Shown piece after piece: positions 6,568 to 14,468 of a stretch of DNA of 14,484 nucleotides; position 1 is the first letter of the stretch; each line of letters begins with the position of its first letter. This DNA is from Paramuribaculum sp. Lineage in GTDB: Bacteria; Bacteroidota; Bacteroidia; Bacteroidales; Muribaculaceae. The notes beneath the pieces were generated by a model that did not search any database, was not told where the DNA came from, and saw only the letters and a program-made list of their open reading frames with translations. The translations under genes and the position numbers were made by a program. The stretch is from positions 1 through 14,484 of the forward strand of contig VSPV01000064.1 of the NCBI GenBank assembly GCA_009775605.1, in the 5' to 3' direction.

Positions 6568-6597
6568 CATGGAGTCTGCCGAGCGGCAGACTCCATG
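6568..6597. terminator. Bidirectional hairpin between convergent genes
   Basis: CATGGAGTCTGCC (6568-6580) and GGCAGACTCCATG (6585-6597) form a perfect 13-bp stem around GAGC. It sits between the convergent ends of the SPOR gene and the GH43 gene. The following T-rich stretch is imperfect (TTGCATTTCTATA on plus, TCTTCTA on minus), but position and stem strength fit a terminator for both strands. Confidence 0.7.
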
Positions 6598-6623
6598 TTG
6601 CATTTCTATATATGTGGGAACGG

Positions 6624-8222
6624 TTAGTCCTTGAACTGCAGGTAGAGGATTGTGCACAGGGATTCGGACGGAACGGGTGAATCGAATGTCAGATAAAGCG
6701 GGTGCTTGCCTGAAAGGCGTCCTATGTTCTCAAGCGGAATCGTTACGGTGGTTTTCTCAGCAGGCATATTGGCGGCCAGTCTCAGTATCCCTTCCGGCTT
6801 CGGGTTTCCTTTCCACGGAGCCGATGTATAGACCGAGACAGTGCCTCCGGTCTCGCCGGGAATCATATCCAGACATAGCTTTATGCCGTCCTTGCCGTTG
6901 AGCTTGTCGAAATTGAAATACTTGTAACCCAGCACGGAGCCTGCGGTATTGTTTACCACGGGATTCATATTCTCCCGCACCGCGTAGGGGTCGCCTGACG
7001 GGATGGTATCGGTGTACACCGGCTGAAAATACGGCCCCGAGTAATTGACACGAGGATATTCCTGCACGGCCGGCGTGGGCCCGGTGAAATGGCATGCTAT
7101 CGCCGCTGGATATCTACGGAGCGGGTCAAGTCCGGCGGTCTCGAACCCTTCGGAAGTATATTCCGCCTCGCTTATCCTCACGGCTCCTCCCTGACCCGCG
7201 GTGACTTCCACATCTATGGGCGCGGCCATTGCCTGACGAGCGAATTCGTCAGCGCCCGACTGGCGGTGGTAGAATACCCACCACCGGCCGTTGATTTCCA
7301 CTATGCCGCCGTGGGTGTTTCCGTTGGGAGTGGCCGTCACTATGGAGTTTCCGTCGGCGTCGGTGTCGCGCCCGCGGGCATCTATAATCGTGCCGCCGTA
7401 TTTGAACGGGCCCAAAGGATTGTCACTGTAGGCATAGGCAAGCGTGTAGTTTGAAGCCGGAAGGCCGAACTCTCCGTCGGCGGTTATGCGGCTGTAGACG
7501 AGCACATATTTGTCCTTGATTTTTCGGATGGAGGAGGCTTCGTAGAATCGCCCGTCGCCTTCCTGGCGGTGGCCCGGAATCAGGTCTTTCACTATCGTGG
7601 TGCCTTCTTTTACGGTGGCCATTGTCGCCGGGTCGAGTTCGGCGCCGTAGGATGTCTCGAACCCCCAGTAGCCATACACACGGCCGTCATCGTCTATGAG
7701 CACGGCAGGGTCGAAACCGAGAACACCCTCAGCCTGAGCCGGATTGTCCTTACTCCAGTTTATCACTCTGAAAGGGCCGTCGGGGCGTGAGCTAACGGCA
7801 ACCATGCCGTTTCTGCCTCCGTTCTGATTGTTGGGGTAGAGGTAGTATTCACGTCGGCCGTCGGGCAAGTGGCGTTCGGCCACGTCGGGAGCGTAAAGGA
7901 GGTCGCCCGATCCGTCGGGATGCAGATTGCGTCCGGCGGCATCGGTCTTGCTCTCGAAAATCACGCCGTCGTAGCGCCATTTGTTCAGCGAGTCGGCCGG
8001 AGCTGACCACACCACGAGATTCTTTCCACAATAATGCGTGCGGAGAATGTCGTGAGAGCCGTAGATGTAGACTCTTTTTTTGCCGGGAGCGTCTGGGTCG
8101 TCAAAAAGATATGGTTCGCCGTCGGGAATATGCTCCCAGAGAGGGAGATAGGGATTGGAAGGGAATAAAGCCGCGGGGCACAGCAGGAGTGCCGCCGCGG
8201 CAAGTGTTGTTTTTATGTTCAT
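6624..8222 (-). CDS. Secreted glycoside hydrolase family 43 protein
   Basis: The 532-residue product has a signal peptide (MNIKTTLAAAALLLCPAALF) and a five-bladed-propeller GH43 catalytic domain over about 24-345. Candidate catalytic residues are an Asp in DDPD (41-44) as base, Asp171 in GFDPAV as pKa modulator and Glu228 in FYEASS as acid. NTHGG (302-306) supplies the His usually seen near the metal/active site. From about 370 to the end a beta-rich domain (KYFNFDK, IKLCLDMIPG, VSVYTSAPW) looks like a CBM6-type carbohydrate-binding module. GH43 members are mostly alpha-L-arabinofuranosidases, beta-xylosidases or galactosidases; the subfamily cannot be fixed by eye. It is the second gene of a two-gene unit, 39 nt after GH95, so both enzymes probably act together in the periplasm or at the surface on a decorated plant glycan. 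Confidence 0.88.
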   Translation of the reverse strand: MNIKTTLAAAALLLCPAALFPSNPYLPLWEHIPDGEPYLFDDPDAPGKKRVYIYGSHDILRTHYCGKNLVVWSAPADSLNKWRYDGVIFESKTDAAGRNLHPDGSGDLLYAPDVAERHLPDGRREYYLYPNNQNGGRNGMVAVSSRPDGPFRVINWSKDNPAQAEGVLGFDPAVLIDDDGRVYGYWGFETSYGAELDPATMATVKEGTTIVKDLIPGHRQEGDGRFYEASSIRKIKDKYVLVYSRITADGEFGLPASNYTLAYAYSDNPLGPFKYGGTIIDARGRDTDADGNSIVTATPNGNTHGGIVEINGRWWVFYHRQSGADEFARQAMAAPIDVEVTAGQGGAVRISEAEYTSEGFETAGLDPLRRYPAAIACHFTGPTPAVQEYPRVNYSGPYFQPVYTDTIPSGDPYAVRENMNPVVNNTAGSVLGYKYFNFDKLNGKDGIKLCLDMIPGETGGTVSVYTSAPWKGNPKPEGILRLAANMPAEKTTVTIPLENIGRLSGKHPLYLTFDSPVPSESLCTILYLQFKD

Positions 8223-8261
8223 TGGTATGGTTTAGGTCTGGCGGTAGGTATCAGCGGAGCG

Positions 8262-10724
8262 TCACTTTACCTTTAGGGTTCCGGCCGGGGTAAGGGTCAC
8301 GGTGTAACGGCCTCCTGCGCGGGTGGGGAAGTCGATGGTCTGTCCCTGATAGATTACTTCGCAGGGTTCGCCGCTTCCGGAGGTTATGACGGCTTTAGTA
8401 AGCTTGCCTCCGGCATAGTCTATATCCACCGTGAAGTTTCCGCGTGCGCGCAGCCCGTGGATATGGCCGTCGGTCCACGCCGAGGGGAGGGCGGGGAGCA
8501 GCTGCAGCGGCCCGGTATGGCTCTGGAGGAAGAGTTCGGCCACGCCGGCTGTGCCTCCGAAGTTACCGTCGATCTGGAACGGGGGATGGATGTCCCAGAG
8601 GTTATTCGTTGTGCCTTCCTTGAGCAGGTTCTGGAACAGGGTATAGGCATGGTCGCCGTCGTGCAGACGTGCCCAGTGGTTTAGTTTCCAGCCCATGCTC
8701 CATCCGGTTGCCTCGTCGCCGCGCTGGCGCAGAGTGGTCTTGCAGGCTTCGGCAAGTTCAGGGTTGTGGAGAGGGTCGATGGTCGAGCCGGGATGGAGGC
8801 CGAAGAGATGGTTGGTGTGGCGGTGGTGGTCGTTCGGGTTGTCGATGTCCTCATACCATTCCTGCAGCTGGCCATGCTTTCCGATTTTATATGGGCGTAT
8901 GCGGGCAAGTTTTTCTTCCCATTCTTTCACAGATTGCGGGTCGGTGTCGAGAATGCGGGCTGCCTTGATTGCGTCGGTGAGAATCTCGCGTGTCACGGCG
9001 TTGGCATAGGTGGTGCCGCGGTCGCATCCGCCGTGTTCGGGAGAATAGGAAGGAGAAACGGTATACTCTCCGTCGCTGAGCGTGAGAAGGTCGGCGGCGA
9101 AGTTTGCACTGGCCTTGATGATGGGGTAGCCGATCTCGCGCAGCCATTTACGGTCGCGGGTATAGTCGTAGTATTCCCATATCTGTGTAGCGAGCCATGG
9201 GCCGGCCGATGGATTGTAGTTCCAGCTCATGTCGGTGCTGTTGAGCGGAGCGGTGAATCCGAACGGATTGGCCGAAATGGCTGCGGTCCAGCCGCGGGCG
9301 CCGTAATAGTCGCGGGCGGTAACTTCGCCGGGTTTCACAAGGCTGCGTATGTAATCGGTGTATGGCTCGAAGCATTCCATCAGATTGGTTGATGTAGCGG
9401 GCCAGTAGTTCATCTGCACGTTGATGTTGTTGTGATAGTCCATTTTCCACGGGCCATACACGTTGTTGTGCCACAGGCCCTGAAGATGAGCCGGAAGATT
9501 GCCGGGGCGCGAGGAGCTTATGAGGAGGTAGCGGCCATACTGGAAGTGCATCCTCTCCAGGTCGTGGTCAAGGACACCATTGCGGTAGTTGGCAAGTCGC
9601 TGCGGAGTGGGAAGATTGGGGAAGGTCTGCCCGGGATTGATTTCCAGATCCACGCGGTCATACAGAGCCTTGTAGTCGGCCAGATGACGGTCGTAGAGCT
9701 TGGCATAAGGCATCGCGGCAGCAGCATCAATCTCGCTGTTTACGATTCTCACCGGGTCGCCGCCGGTATATGTCTTGGGGTCGGTGGTGTCGGGATTGAA
9801 GTTCATACGGTAGTCAGTATCGGCTGCGAGTATGAATTCCACGTCGCGCGAACCAGTGACGGTGATTGTGCCTGCCGCCGGGTCAGCTTTGACGGTTCCG
9901 CGGCGGTCGGCTGTGCGTGCCATTACCCGTAGAGCCCATTTCATGCCGTTGTTGTCGATTGTTCCGGTATAAAGCAGCCCACCTTTGGCAGCATTTGTAG
10001 CTTTGAGTTCCTGCGGAGTGGCGAAGGAAAACACGAGAGTCTGCGGGGCGGAGCTTGAGGTAAAGCGCCACACCATCACGCTGTCGGGATATGAGGTGAA
10101 GTATCTGCGCTGATATCTGGAGCCTTTGTGATTGAACTTTACCACGGCAAGAGAATTGTCGAGGTTGAGGATACGTCGGTAGTCTGTTACGGCGTCATCA
10201 GGAATACCGGTGGTTACGTATGCTTCGCCAAGTACGGTGAATGTTCCGAAGAGGTCGGGGGTATAGGGCACGTTGCCTCTGTAGTTCTCGCTTACCAAGG
10301 CTCCTGCCTCGGCGTTGCGTCCCTGTTCCAACAATGTGCGTACCTTTGAGAGCACCGAGTCGGGCACCTGACGGTTCATGTTCCAGTAGTCTTTCAGACC
10401 TGCTGCCGGGCCGCCTTTCCACAATGATTTTTCGTTGAGCACCACTCGCTCGCGGGCCACGGAGCCTATCACGTTGCCTCCGAACGAACCGTTGCCTATC
10501 GGAAACGAGCAGCGTTCCCAGATGGTGTCGGGGTTGGCTGATTCGGCATGTCCGTTGTCAATGTTCCAGATGGCCACGCCTCGGTCGCTGGGATTGGGGG
10601 TGTCGAACCAGAGGGCGTTCCCCTTGGTATAGTCCTGTGCGGGTTTGGCAGCAGAAGCCGGAGCGGCAGACGCGAGTATTATCGGAGCCGCTGCAAGAAG
10701 TATCTTACTGATGAAGTTGTTCAT
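8262..10724 (-). CDS. Secreted GH95 alpha-L-fucosidase (or alpha-L-galactosidase)
   Basis: GH95 enzymes cleave terminal alpha-1,2-linked L-fucose (some L-galactose) by inversion. The 820-residue product starts with a signal peptide (NNFISKILLAAAPIILASA). An N-terminal beta-sandwich follows (SFPIGNGSFGGNVIG at 73-87; VVLNEKSLWKGGP at 94-106), then an (alpha/alpha)6 barrel and a C-terminal beta domain (LLPALPSAW near 742-750). Active-site residues known from bifidobacterial AfcA are recognisable: the Asn pair in HNNIN (Asn433, Asn435), the acid Glu563 in SPEHGG and Asp719 in FQIDGNFGG. His431, just ahead of the Asn pair, is as I recall the residue that favours fucose over L-galactose; this was not verified here. 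It leads the minus-strand unit with GH43 and diverges from GH3, pointing to a fucosylated plant or host glycan. Confidence 0.92.
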   Translation of the reverse strand: MNNFISKILLAAAPIILASAAPASAAKPAQDYTKGNALWFDTPNPSDRGVAIWNIDNGHAESANPDTIWERCSFPIGNGSFGGNVIGSVARERVVLNEKSLWKGGPAAGLKDYWNMNRQVPDSVLSKVRTLLEQGRNAEAGALVSENYRGNVPYTPDLFGTFTVLGEAYVTTGIPDDAVTDYRRILNLDNSLAVVKFNHKGSRYQRRYFTSYPDSVMVWRFTSSSAPQTLVFSFATPQELKATNAAKGGLLYTGTIDNNGMKWALRVMARTADRRGTVKADPAAGTITVTGSRDVEFILAADTDYRMNFNPDTTDPKTYTGGDPVRIVNSEIDAAAAMPYAKLYDRHLADYKALYDRVDLEINPGQTFPNLPTPQRLANYRNGVLDHDLERMHFQYGRYLLISSSRPGNLPAHLQGLWHNNVYGPWKMDYHNNINVQMNYWPATSTNLMECFEPYTDYIRSLVKPGEVTARDYYGARGWTAAISANPFGFTAPLNSTDMSWNYNPSAGPWLATQIWEYYDYTRDRKWLREIGYPIIKASANFAADLLTLSDGEYTVSPSYSPEHGGCDRGTTYANAVTREILTDAIKAARILDTDPQSVKEWEEKLARIRPYKIGKHGQLQEWYEDIDNPNDHHRHTNHLFGLHPGSTIDPLHNPELAEACKTTLRQRGDEATGWSMGWKLNHWARLHDGDHAYTLFQNLLKEGTTNNLWDIHPPFQIDGNFGGTAGVAELFLQSHTGPLQLLPALPSAWTDGHIHGLRARGNFTVDIDYAGGKLTKAVITSGSGEPCEVIYQGQTIDFPTRAGGRYTVTLTPAGTLKVK

Positions 10725-10760
10725 GGTGATGAAACTATGGTTTGACTGGTTATACTTCTG

Positions 10761-10792
10761 CGAAGATAGGCATTTACTTCTGTTTCAGCAAC
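10761..10792 (-). promoter_or_regulatory. Candidate promoter of the GH95-GH43 unit
   Basis: On the minus strand, GTTG (10792-10789) and TATCTTCG (10768-10761) lie 20 nt apart. Each has one mismatch to the Bacteroidota elements TTTG and TAnnTTTG. Transcription would start near 10755, about 30 nt before the GH95 start codon. Confidence 0.4.
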
Positions 10793-10847
10793 CGAACAAG
10801 GAAAAATAACAGCTCTCCGATACTAACGGATAACAGAATAAAATCGC

Positions 10848-10855
10848 TATCTTTG
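10848..10855 (+). promoter_or_regulatory. -7 element of the GH3 promoter
   Basis: TATCTTTG matches the Bacteroidota -7 consensus TAnnTTTG exactly and lies 39 nt before the chosen GH3 ATG at 10895. No TTTG is found 19-21 nt upstream, so the promoter lacks a good -33 element and may need an activator. Its position also excludes the longer reading of the GH3 gene from 10742. Confidence 0.5.
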
Positions 10856-10894
10856 TATCATATTCTTCACATTATTAGAGATAACAGCTTAGCC

Positions 10895-13261
10895 ATGAGA
10901 ATCAAAGTTTTTTCGGCGGTGATTGCCGCTCTTGTGCTGATGCCGCCGGGCACGTCGGCAAAAAAATCCATCTATCACCAGGGATGGATAGATTTCAATA
11001 AAAACGGTGTAATGGATGTTTATGAAGACCCGTCGGCGCCGTTGCAGGCAAGGATTGACAATCTGATGTCGCAGATGACAATGGATGAGAAAACCTGCCA
11101 GCTCGCCACGCTGTATGGTTCGGGACGCGTGCTTGAAGATTCGGTGCCCGTGGCGCGCTGGAAAACCGAGATATGGAAGGACGGCATAGCCAATATAGAC
11201 GAGCAGGGCAATGGCCTCGGTTCATTCGGGTCGGCGCTCTCATATCCTTACCGTCACAGCATCGATAACCGGCGCCGCATACAGCGCTGGTTTGTGGAGG
11301 AGACCCGTCTGGGAATCCCGGTGGATTTCACAAATGAAGGCATACGCGGCCTGAATCACGACCGCGCCACCATGTTTCCGGCCCAGTGTGGCCAGGGCGC
11401 TACCTGGGACCGCGACCTGATAGCGGAAATAGCGCGCGTTACGGCTGAAGAGGCTTTGGCTTTGGGCTACACAAATATATATTCGCCGATTCTCGACATT
11501 GCTCAGGATCCACGCTGGGGACGCGCTGTGGAGACCTACGGCGAGGATCCTTATCTGGTGGGCGAACTTGGCAAGCAGATGGTCCAGGGGCTGCAGAAAC
11601 GCGGACTTGTTTCCTCTCCCAAGCATTTCGGCGTATACAGTGTGCCTGTGGGCGGCCGCGACGGAGCTACCCGTACCGACCCGCATGTGGCTCCGCGCGA
11701 GATGCACACACTATACCTCGAGCCGTTCCGCAAGGCTTTTGTGGAGGGCGGGGCTCTCGGGGTAATGAGTTCATATAATGATTATGACGGCATACCTGTG
11801 ACCGGAAGCAGTTATTTCCTCTCCGACTTGTTGCGTGACCGCTGGGGCTTCAAGGGCTATGTGGTGTCAGACAGCGAGGCTGTGGAGTATCTCTATACCA
11901 AGCACCGTGTTGCCACCGATGAAGCCGATGCGGCTGGACAGGCCGTTAATGCCGGCCTGAACGTGCGCACCAATTTCACCTATCCTGATAAGTTTATTTT
12001 GCCGCTCCGCGAGGCCATAAAGCGCGGACAGGTCTCGGAAGAGACCATTGACAGCCGCGTGGCCGATGTGCTTCGCGTGAAGTTCATGCTGGGTCTGTTC
12101 GACAATCCCTATACCGGAAATCCGGAGATTGTAGACAGCACCGTTCATTCCGCCGAACATCGCGCCGTGTCGAAGCGCGCGGCACTGGAATCGGTGGTGC
12201 TCCTGAAAAATGACAGCAATATGCTTCCGCTGTCCAAAAATCTTAAACGCGTGGCTGTGATAGGCCCCAACGCCAATGAAAAGCGAAATCTTGTGTGCCG
12301 GTACGGGCCTGCAAATCCTCCCATCACCACCGTTTACGAGGGAATCAAGGCATTCCTTCCAGATGCCGAGGTGAAATATGCGAAAGGATGCGACATCCGC
12401 GACCGCTATTTTCCGGAAAGCGAGCTTTATGAGGTGGAGCTTGACAGCACGGAACAGGCCATGATTGATGAGGCCGTGGAGCTTGCCCGCAACTCCGACG
12501 TTGCCATTATGGTTCTCGGCGGCAACGAACTCACCGTCAGGGAAGGGCGGTCGCGCACGTCGCTCGACCTCTCCGGTCGTCAGGAAAAGCTGCTGAGAGC
12601 CGTTTATGCGACTGGACGTCCTGTTGTGCTGGTGATGGTCGACGGCCGTGCGGCTACCATCAACTGGGCTCAGAAATATGTGCCCGCTATAATCCATGCG
12701 TGGTTCCCCGGCGAATATCTGGGACAGGCCGTGGCCGAAGTGCTGTGGGGCGATTACAATCCCGGCGGCAAGCTGGCGGTTACTTTCCCCAAGAGCGTGG
12801 GCCAGATTCCTCTGGCTTTTCCCATGAAGCCCGGTTCTGATTCCGACGGCGACGTGAGAGTGGCCCATGTGCTTTATCCTTTCGGATACGGACTGAGCTA
12901 TACCGATTTCAAATATTCCGACATGAAACTCAGCAGCGACACCATACCGGCGGACGGCACCGTGACGGTTTCGGTCGATGTCACCAACACCGGTAAGCGT
13001 CGCGGCGACGAGGTGGTGCAGCTTTATGTGCGCGATGATTTCAGCTCGGTGATCACATACGAAAAAGTGCTTCGCGGTTTTGAGCGCATATCGCTCGAGC
13101 CGGGAGAGACCCGGAGGGTTGAATTCCGTCTCGACCCGTCGGCTTTCGCTCTGCTTGACCTCGAAAACAGACTGACTGTCGAACCCGGAACCTTCACCCT
13201 CATGGCCGGAAGCTCGTCGGCCGATATCCGCACCACCTGCAAGTTGGAAATTAAGGACTAA
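10895..13261 (+). CDS. Secreted GH3 beta-glycosidase (beta-glucosidase/xylosidase type)
   Basis: GH3 enzymes remove beta-linked glucose, xylose or related residues from oligosaccharide ends. I take ATG 10895, giving 788 residues, because it starts a clean signal peptide (MRIKVFSAVIAALVLMPPGTSA) and follows a -7 promoter element; the frame is open further upstream to 10742. Residues 33-44 (DFNKNGVMDVYE) form an EF-hand-like calcium loop. The TIM-barrel domain spans about 55-400, with KHF (243-245) and nucleophile Asp326 in VVSDSEAV. The second alpha/beta domain (about 430-665) holds GGNELTVREGRSR (542-554), where the acid/base Glu is likely 545 or 550. A fibronectin-III-like domain closes the protein (about 690-770; VTNTGKRRGDEVVQLYV). 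Substrate is uncertain; divergence from GH95-GH43 suggests a shared plant-glycan target. Confidence 0.93.
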   Translation: MRIKVFSAVIAALVLMPPGTSAKKSIYHQGWIDFNKNGVMDVYEDPSAPLQARIDNLMSQMTMDEKTCQLATLYGSGRVLEDSVPVARWKTEIWKDGIANIDEQGNGLGSFGSALSYPYRHSIDNRRRIQRWFVEETRLGIPVDFTNEGIRGLNHDRATMFPAQCGQGATWDRDLIAEIARVTAEEALALGYTNIYSPILDIAQDPRWGRAVETYGEDPYLVGELGKQMVQGLQKRGLVSSPKHFGVYSVPVGGRDGATRTDPHVAPREMHTLYLEPFRKAFVEGGALGVMSSYNDYDGIPVTGSSYFLSDLLRDRWGFKGYVVSDSEAVEYLYTKHRVATDEADAAGQAVNAGLNVRTNFTYPDKFILPLREAIKRGQVSEETIDSRVADVLRVKFMLGLFDNPYTGNPEIVDSTVHSAEHRAVSKRAALESVVLLKNDSNMLPLSKNLKRVAVIGPNANEKRNLVCRYGPANPPITTVYEGIKAFLPDAEVKYAKGCDIRDRYFPESELYEVELDSTEQAMIDEAVELARNSDVAIMVLGGNELTVREGRSRTSLDLSGRQEKLLRAVYATGRPVVLVMVDGRAATINWAQKYVPAIIHAWFPGEYLGQAVAEVLWGDYNPGGKLAVTFPKSVGQIPLAFPMKPGSDSDGDVRVAHVLYPFGYGLSYTDFKYSDMKLSSDTIPADGTVTVSVDVTNTGKRRGDEVVQLYVRDDFSSVITYEKVLRGFERISLEPGETRRVEFRLDPSAFALLDLENRLTVEPGTFTLMAGSSSADIRTTCKLEIKD

Positions 13262-13286
13262 GAGTTTCTTTTCATACAGGAACCCG

Positions 13287-13342
13287 TTTCATAAAAAATG
13301 TTGACAATCGGCGACATGCCCTTGTCAACATTTTTTATGAAA
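13287..13342. terminator. Perfect 21-bp inverted repeat after GH3 (bidirectional terminator-like)
   Basis: The arms 13287-13307 and 13322-13342 are perfectly complementary over 21 bp around a 14-nt loop, which itself can pair GGC with GCC. A run of six A lies in the left arm and a run of six T in the right arm, flanking the core TGTTGACAA/TTGTCAACA. This is the layout of an intrinsic terminator that works on both strands. It begins 25 nt after the GH3 stop and ends 28 nt before the dapA -33 element. Confidence 0.7.
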
Positions 13343-13370
13343 TAAGTATTATGAAACACGTATTAATTTT

Positions 13371-13402
13371 TTTGCGATAAGCATCATTATTTTTTAATTT
13401 TG
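13371..13402 (+). promoter_or_regulatory. dapA promoter (Bacteroidota -33/-7)
   Basis: TTTG at 13371-13374 and TAATTTTG at 13395-13402 match the consensus exactly with a 20-nt spacer. Transcription would start near 13408, leaving a leader of only about 14 nt before the dapA ATG, so no riboswitch can fit in the leader. Confidence 0.75.
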
Positions 13403-13421
13403 CGAAACAAACCGCATAAAT

Positions 13422-14312
13422 ATGTCACTGACAGAGAAACTAAAAGGAGTAGGCGTTGCATTGGTTACCCCTTTCCTTCCCGATAAATCAATAGATTACG
13501 ATACACTTGGACGCCTTATCGACTTCCAGATAGCCTCAGGCGTGGATTACATTGTGGCTCTCGGCACTACGTCCGAGTCGCCTACGCTCAGTGAGGACGA
13601 GCGTCGAGAAGTAAGACGCTACATAGTGGAAAGAGTCGGCGGACGTGTGCCTCTGGTGCTCGGACTCGGCGGATATAATACCCGCGCTCTCGTTGACCAG
13701 CTCAAGACCGACGATCTGTCGGACTTCTGCGCCATCCTTTCGGTGACACCTTATTATAATAAACCTTCCCAGGAAGGCCTTTACAGGCATTTTACAGCAG
13801 TGGCCGACGCTTCGCCGGTGCCGGTGATTCTCTATAATGTTCCCGGGCGTACCGGCACAAACATGGCTCCTGCCACGGCTCTGCGCCTTGCCTCGCATCC
13901 CAATATCATTGCTGTTAAGGAGGCGTCAGGCAATCTGGGGCAGGCTCAGCAGATTATAGCGGGCGCCGAGGGCGAGGATTTCGTGGTGCTTTCGGGTGAT
14001 GATGCTCTTACGCTGGGTATGGTGTCGGCCGGTGGCAACGGTGTGATTTCTGTGATAGCCAATGCGCTTCCCGCTGAGTTTTCTGAAATGGTCCACGCGG
14101 CTCTCAGTGGCGATATGGAGCTTGCTCGCCGTCACAACAAACGCCTCTCGGCTTTCTATCCTCTTCTGAGTGTCGACGGCAATCCGGCAGGAATCAAGTG
14201 CCTGCTTTCGATTCTTGGCTATGGTGCAAATGAACTGCGTCTGCCATTGGTTCCATGTACCGAGGCCACAGCTTCGCGCCTTGCCTCGGAAGCCGCCTCG
14301 CTGAAGAAATAA
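13422..14312 (+). CDS. dapA: 4-hydroxy-tetrahydrodipicolinate synthase
   Basis: DapA condenses pyruvate with aspartate semialdehyde in the cytoplasm, the first committed step to diaminopimelate (cell wall) and lysine. The 296-residue product has the usual family length and an (alpha/beta)8 barrel. Visible active-site residues are Thr49-Thr50 in ALGTTSESPTL, Tyr112 in TPYYNKPSQEGLY, Tyr138 and Arg143 in LYNVPGRTG, and the Schiff-base Lys166 in AVKEASGN. GDDALTL (192-198) and the GGNGVISV loop (204-211) complete the pocket. The ATG at 13422 gives the normal N-terminus (LKGVGVALVTPF). It has its own promoter with a very short leader, is separated from GH3 by a strong hairpin and is followed by a repeat, so it appears monocistronic and unrelated to the glycosidase genes. 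Confidence 0.97.
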   Translation: MSLTEKLKGVGVALVTPFLPDKSIDYDTLGRLIDFQIASGVDYIVALGTTSESPTLSEDERREVRRYIVERVGGRVPLVLGLGGYNTRALVDQLKTDDLSDFCAILSVTPYYNKPSQEGLYRHFTAVADASPVPVILYNVPGRTGTNMAPATALRLASHPNIIAVKEASGNLGQAQQIIAGAEGEDFVVLSGDDALTLGMVSAGGNGVISVIANALPAEFSEMVHAALSGDMELARRHNKRLSAFYPLLSVDGNPAGIKCLLSILGYGANELRLPLVPCTEATASRLASEAASLKK

Positions 14313-14344
14313 CGGGTATATTTAACCCCGGTTTAGTTATAGGG

Positions 14345-14465
14345 TTGTTTCAAAACTTAAATTACCGTCCAAATTGTAGGGATGCACGCTCGTGTATCCA
14401 CTGAGAATCAATGTGTTGAATTCGGCTGCTTCATGGAGCAGCCCTACTTTTTCGCCGTTTTGACA
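14345..14465. repeat. Dispersed intergenic repeat, copy 2
   Basis: This stretch of about 120 bp after dapA begins TTGTTTCAAAAC, identical to 3249-3260. It ends with a segment (about 14434-14465) that is the near-perfect reverse complement of repeat copy 1. Its two ends share an imperfect inverted TCAAAAC motif, as in a small MITE-like or other mobile intergenic element. No coding potential is visible. Confidence 0.5.
14424..14452 (+). terminator. Hairpin with T run, possible dapA terminator
   Basis: GGCTGCT (14424-14430) pairs with AGCAGCC (14437-14443) around a 6-nt loop and is followed after CTAC by five T (14448-14452). It lies about 110 nt after the dapA stop within repeat copy 2, so the repeat may carry the terminator. 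Confidence 0.45.
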
Positions 14466-14468
14466 GGC

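Noticed and set aside
8766..9392. 208-codon plus-strand ORF opposite the GH95 gene
   Set aside because: It lies entirely within the GH95 catalytic domain on the other strand and shows no protein family pattern.
10742..10894. 51-codon N-terminal extension of GH3
   Set aside because: It contains the predicted -7 promoter element and would bury the signal peptide internally; ATG 10895 gives a normal secreted GH3.
11867..12868. 333-codon minus-strand ORF opposite GH3
   Set aside because: It is antisense to conserved GH3 motifs and has His/Gly-rich shadow composition.
13403..13421. Lysine riboswitch ahead of dapA
   Set aside because: The predicted leader is only about 14 nt, too short for an aptamer, and the upstream hairpin lies before the promoter.
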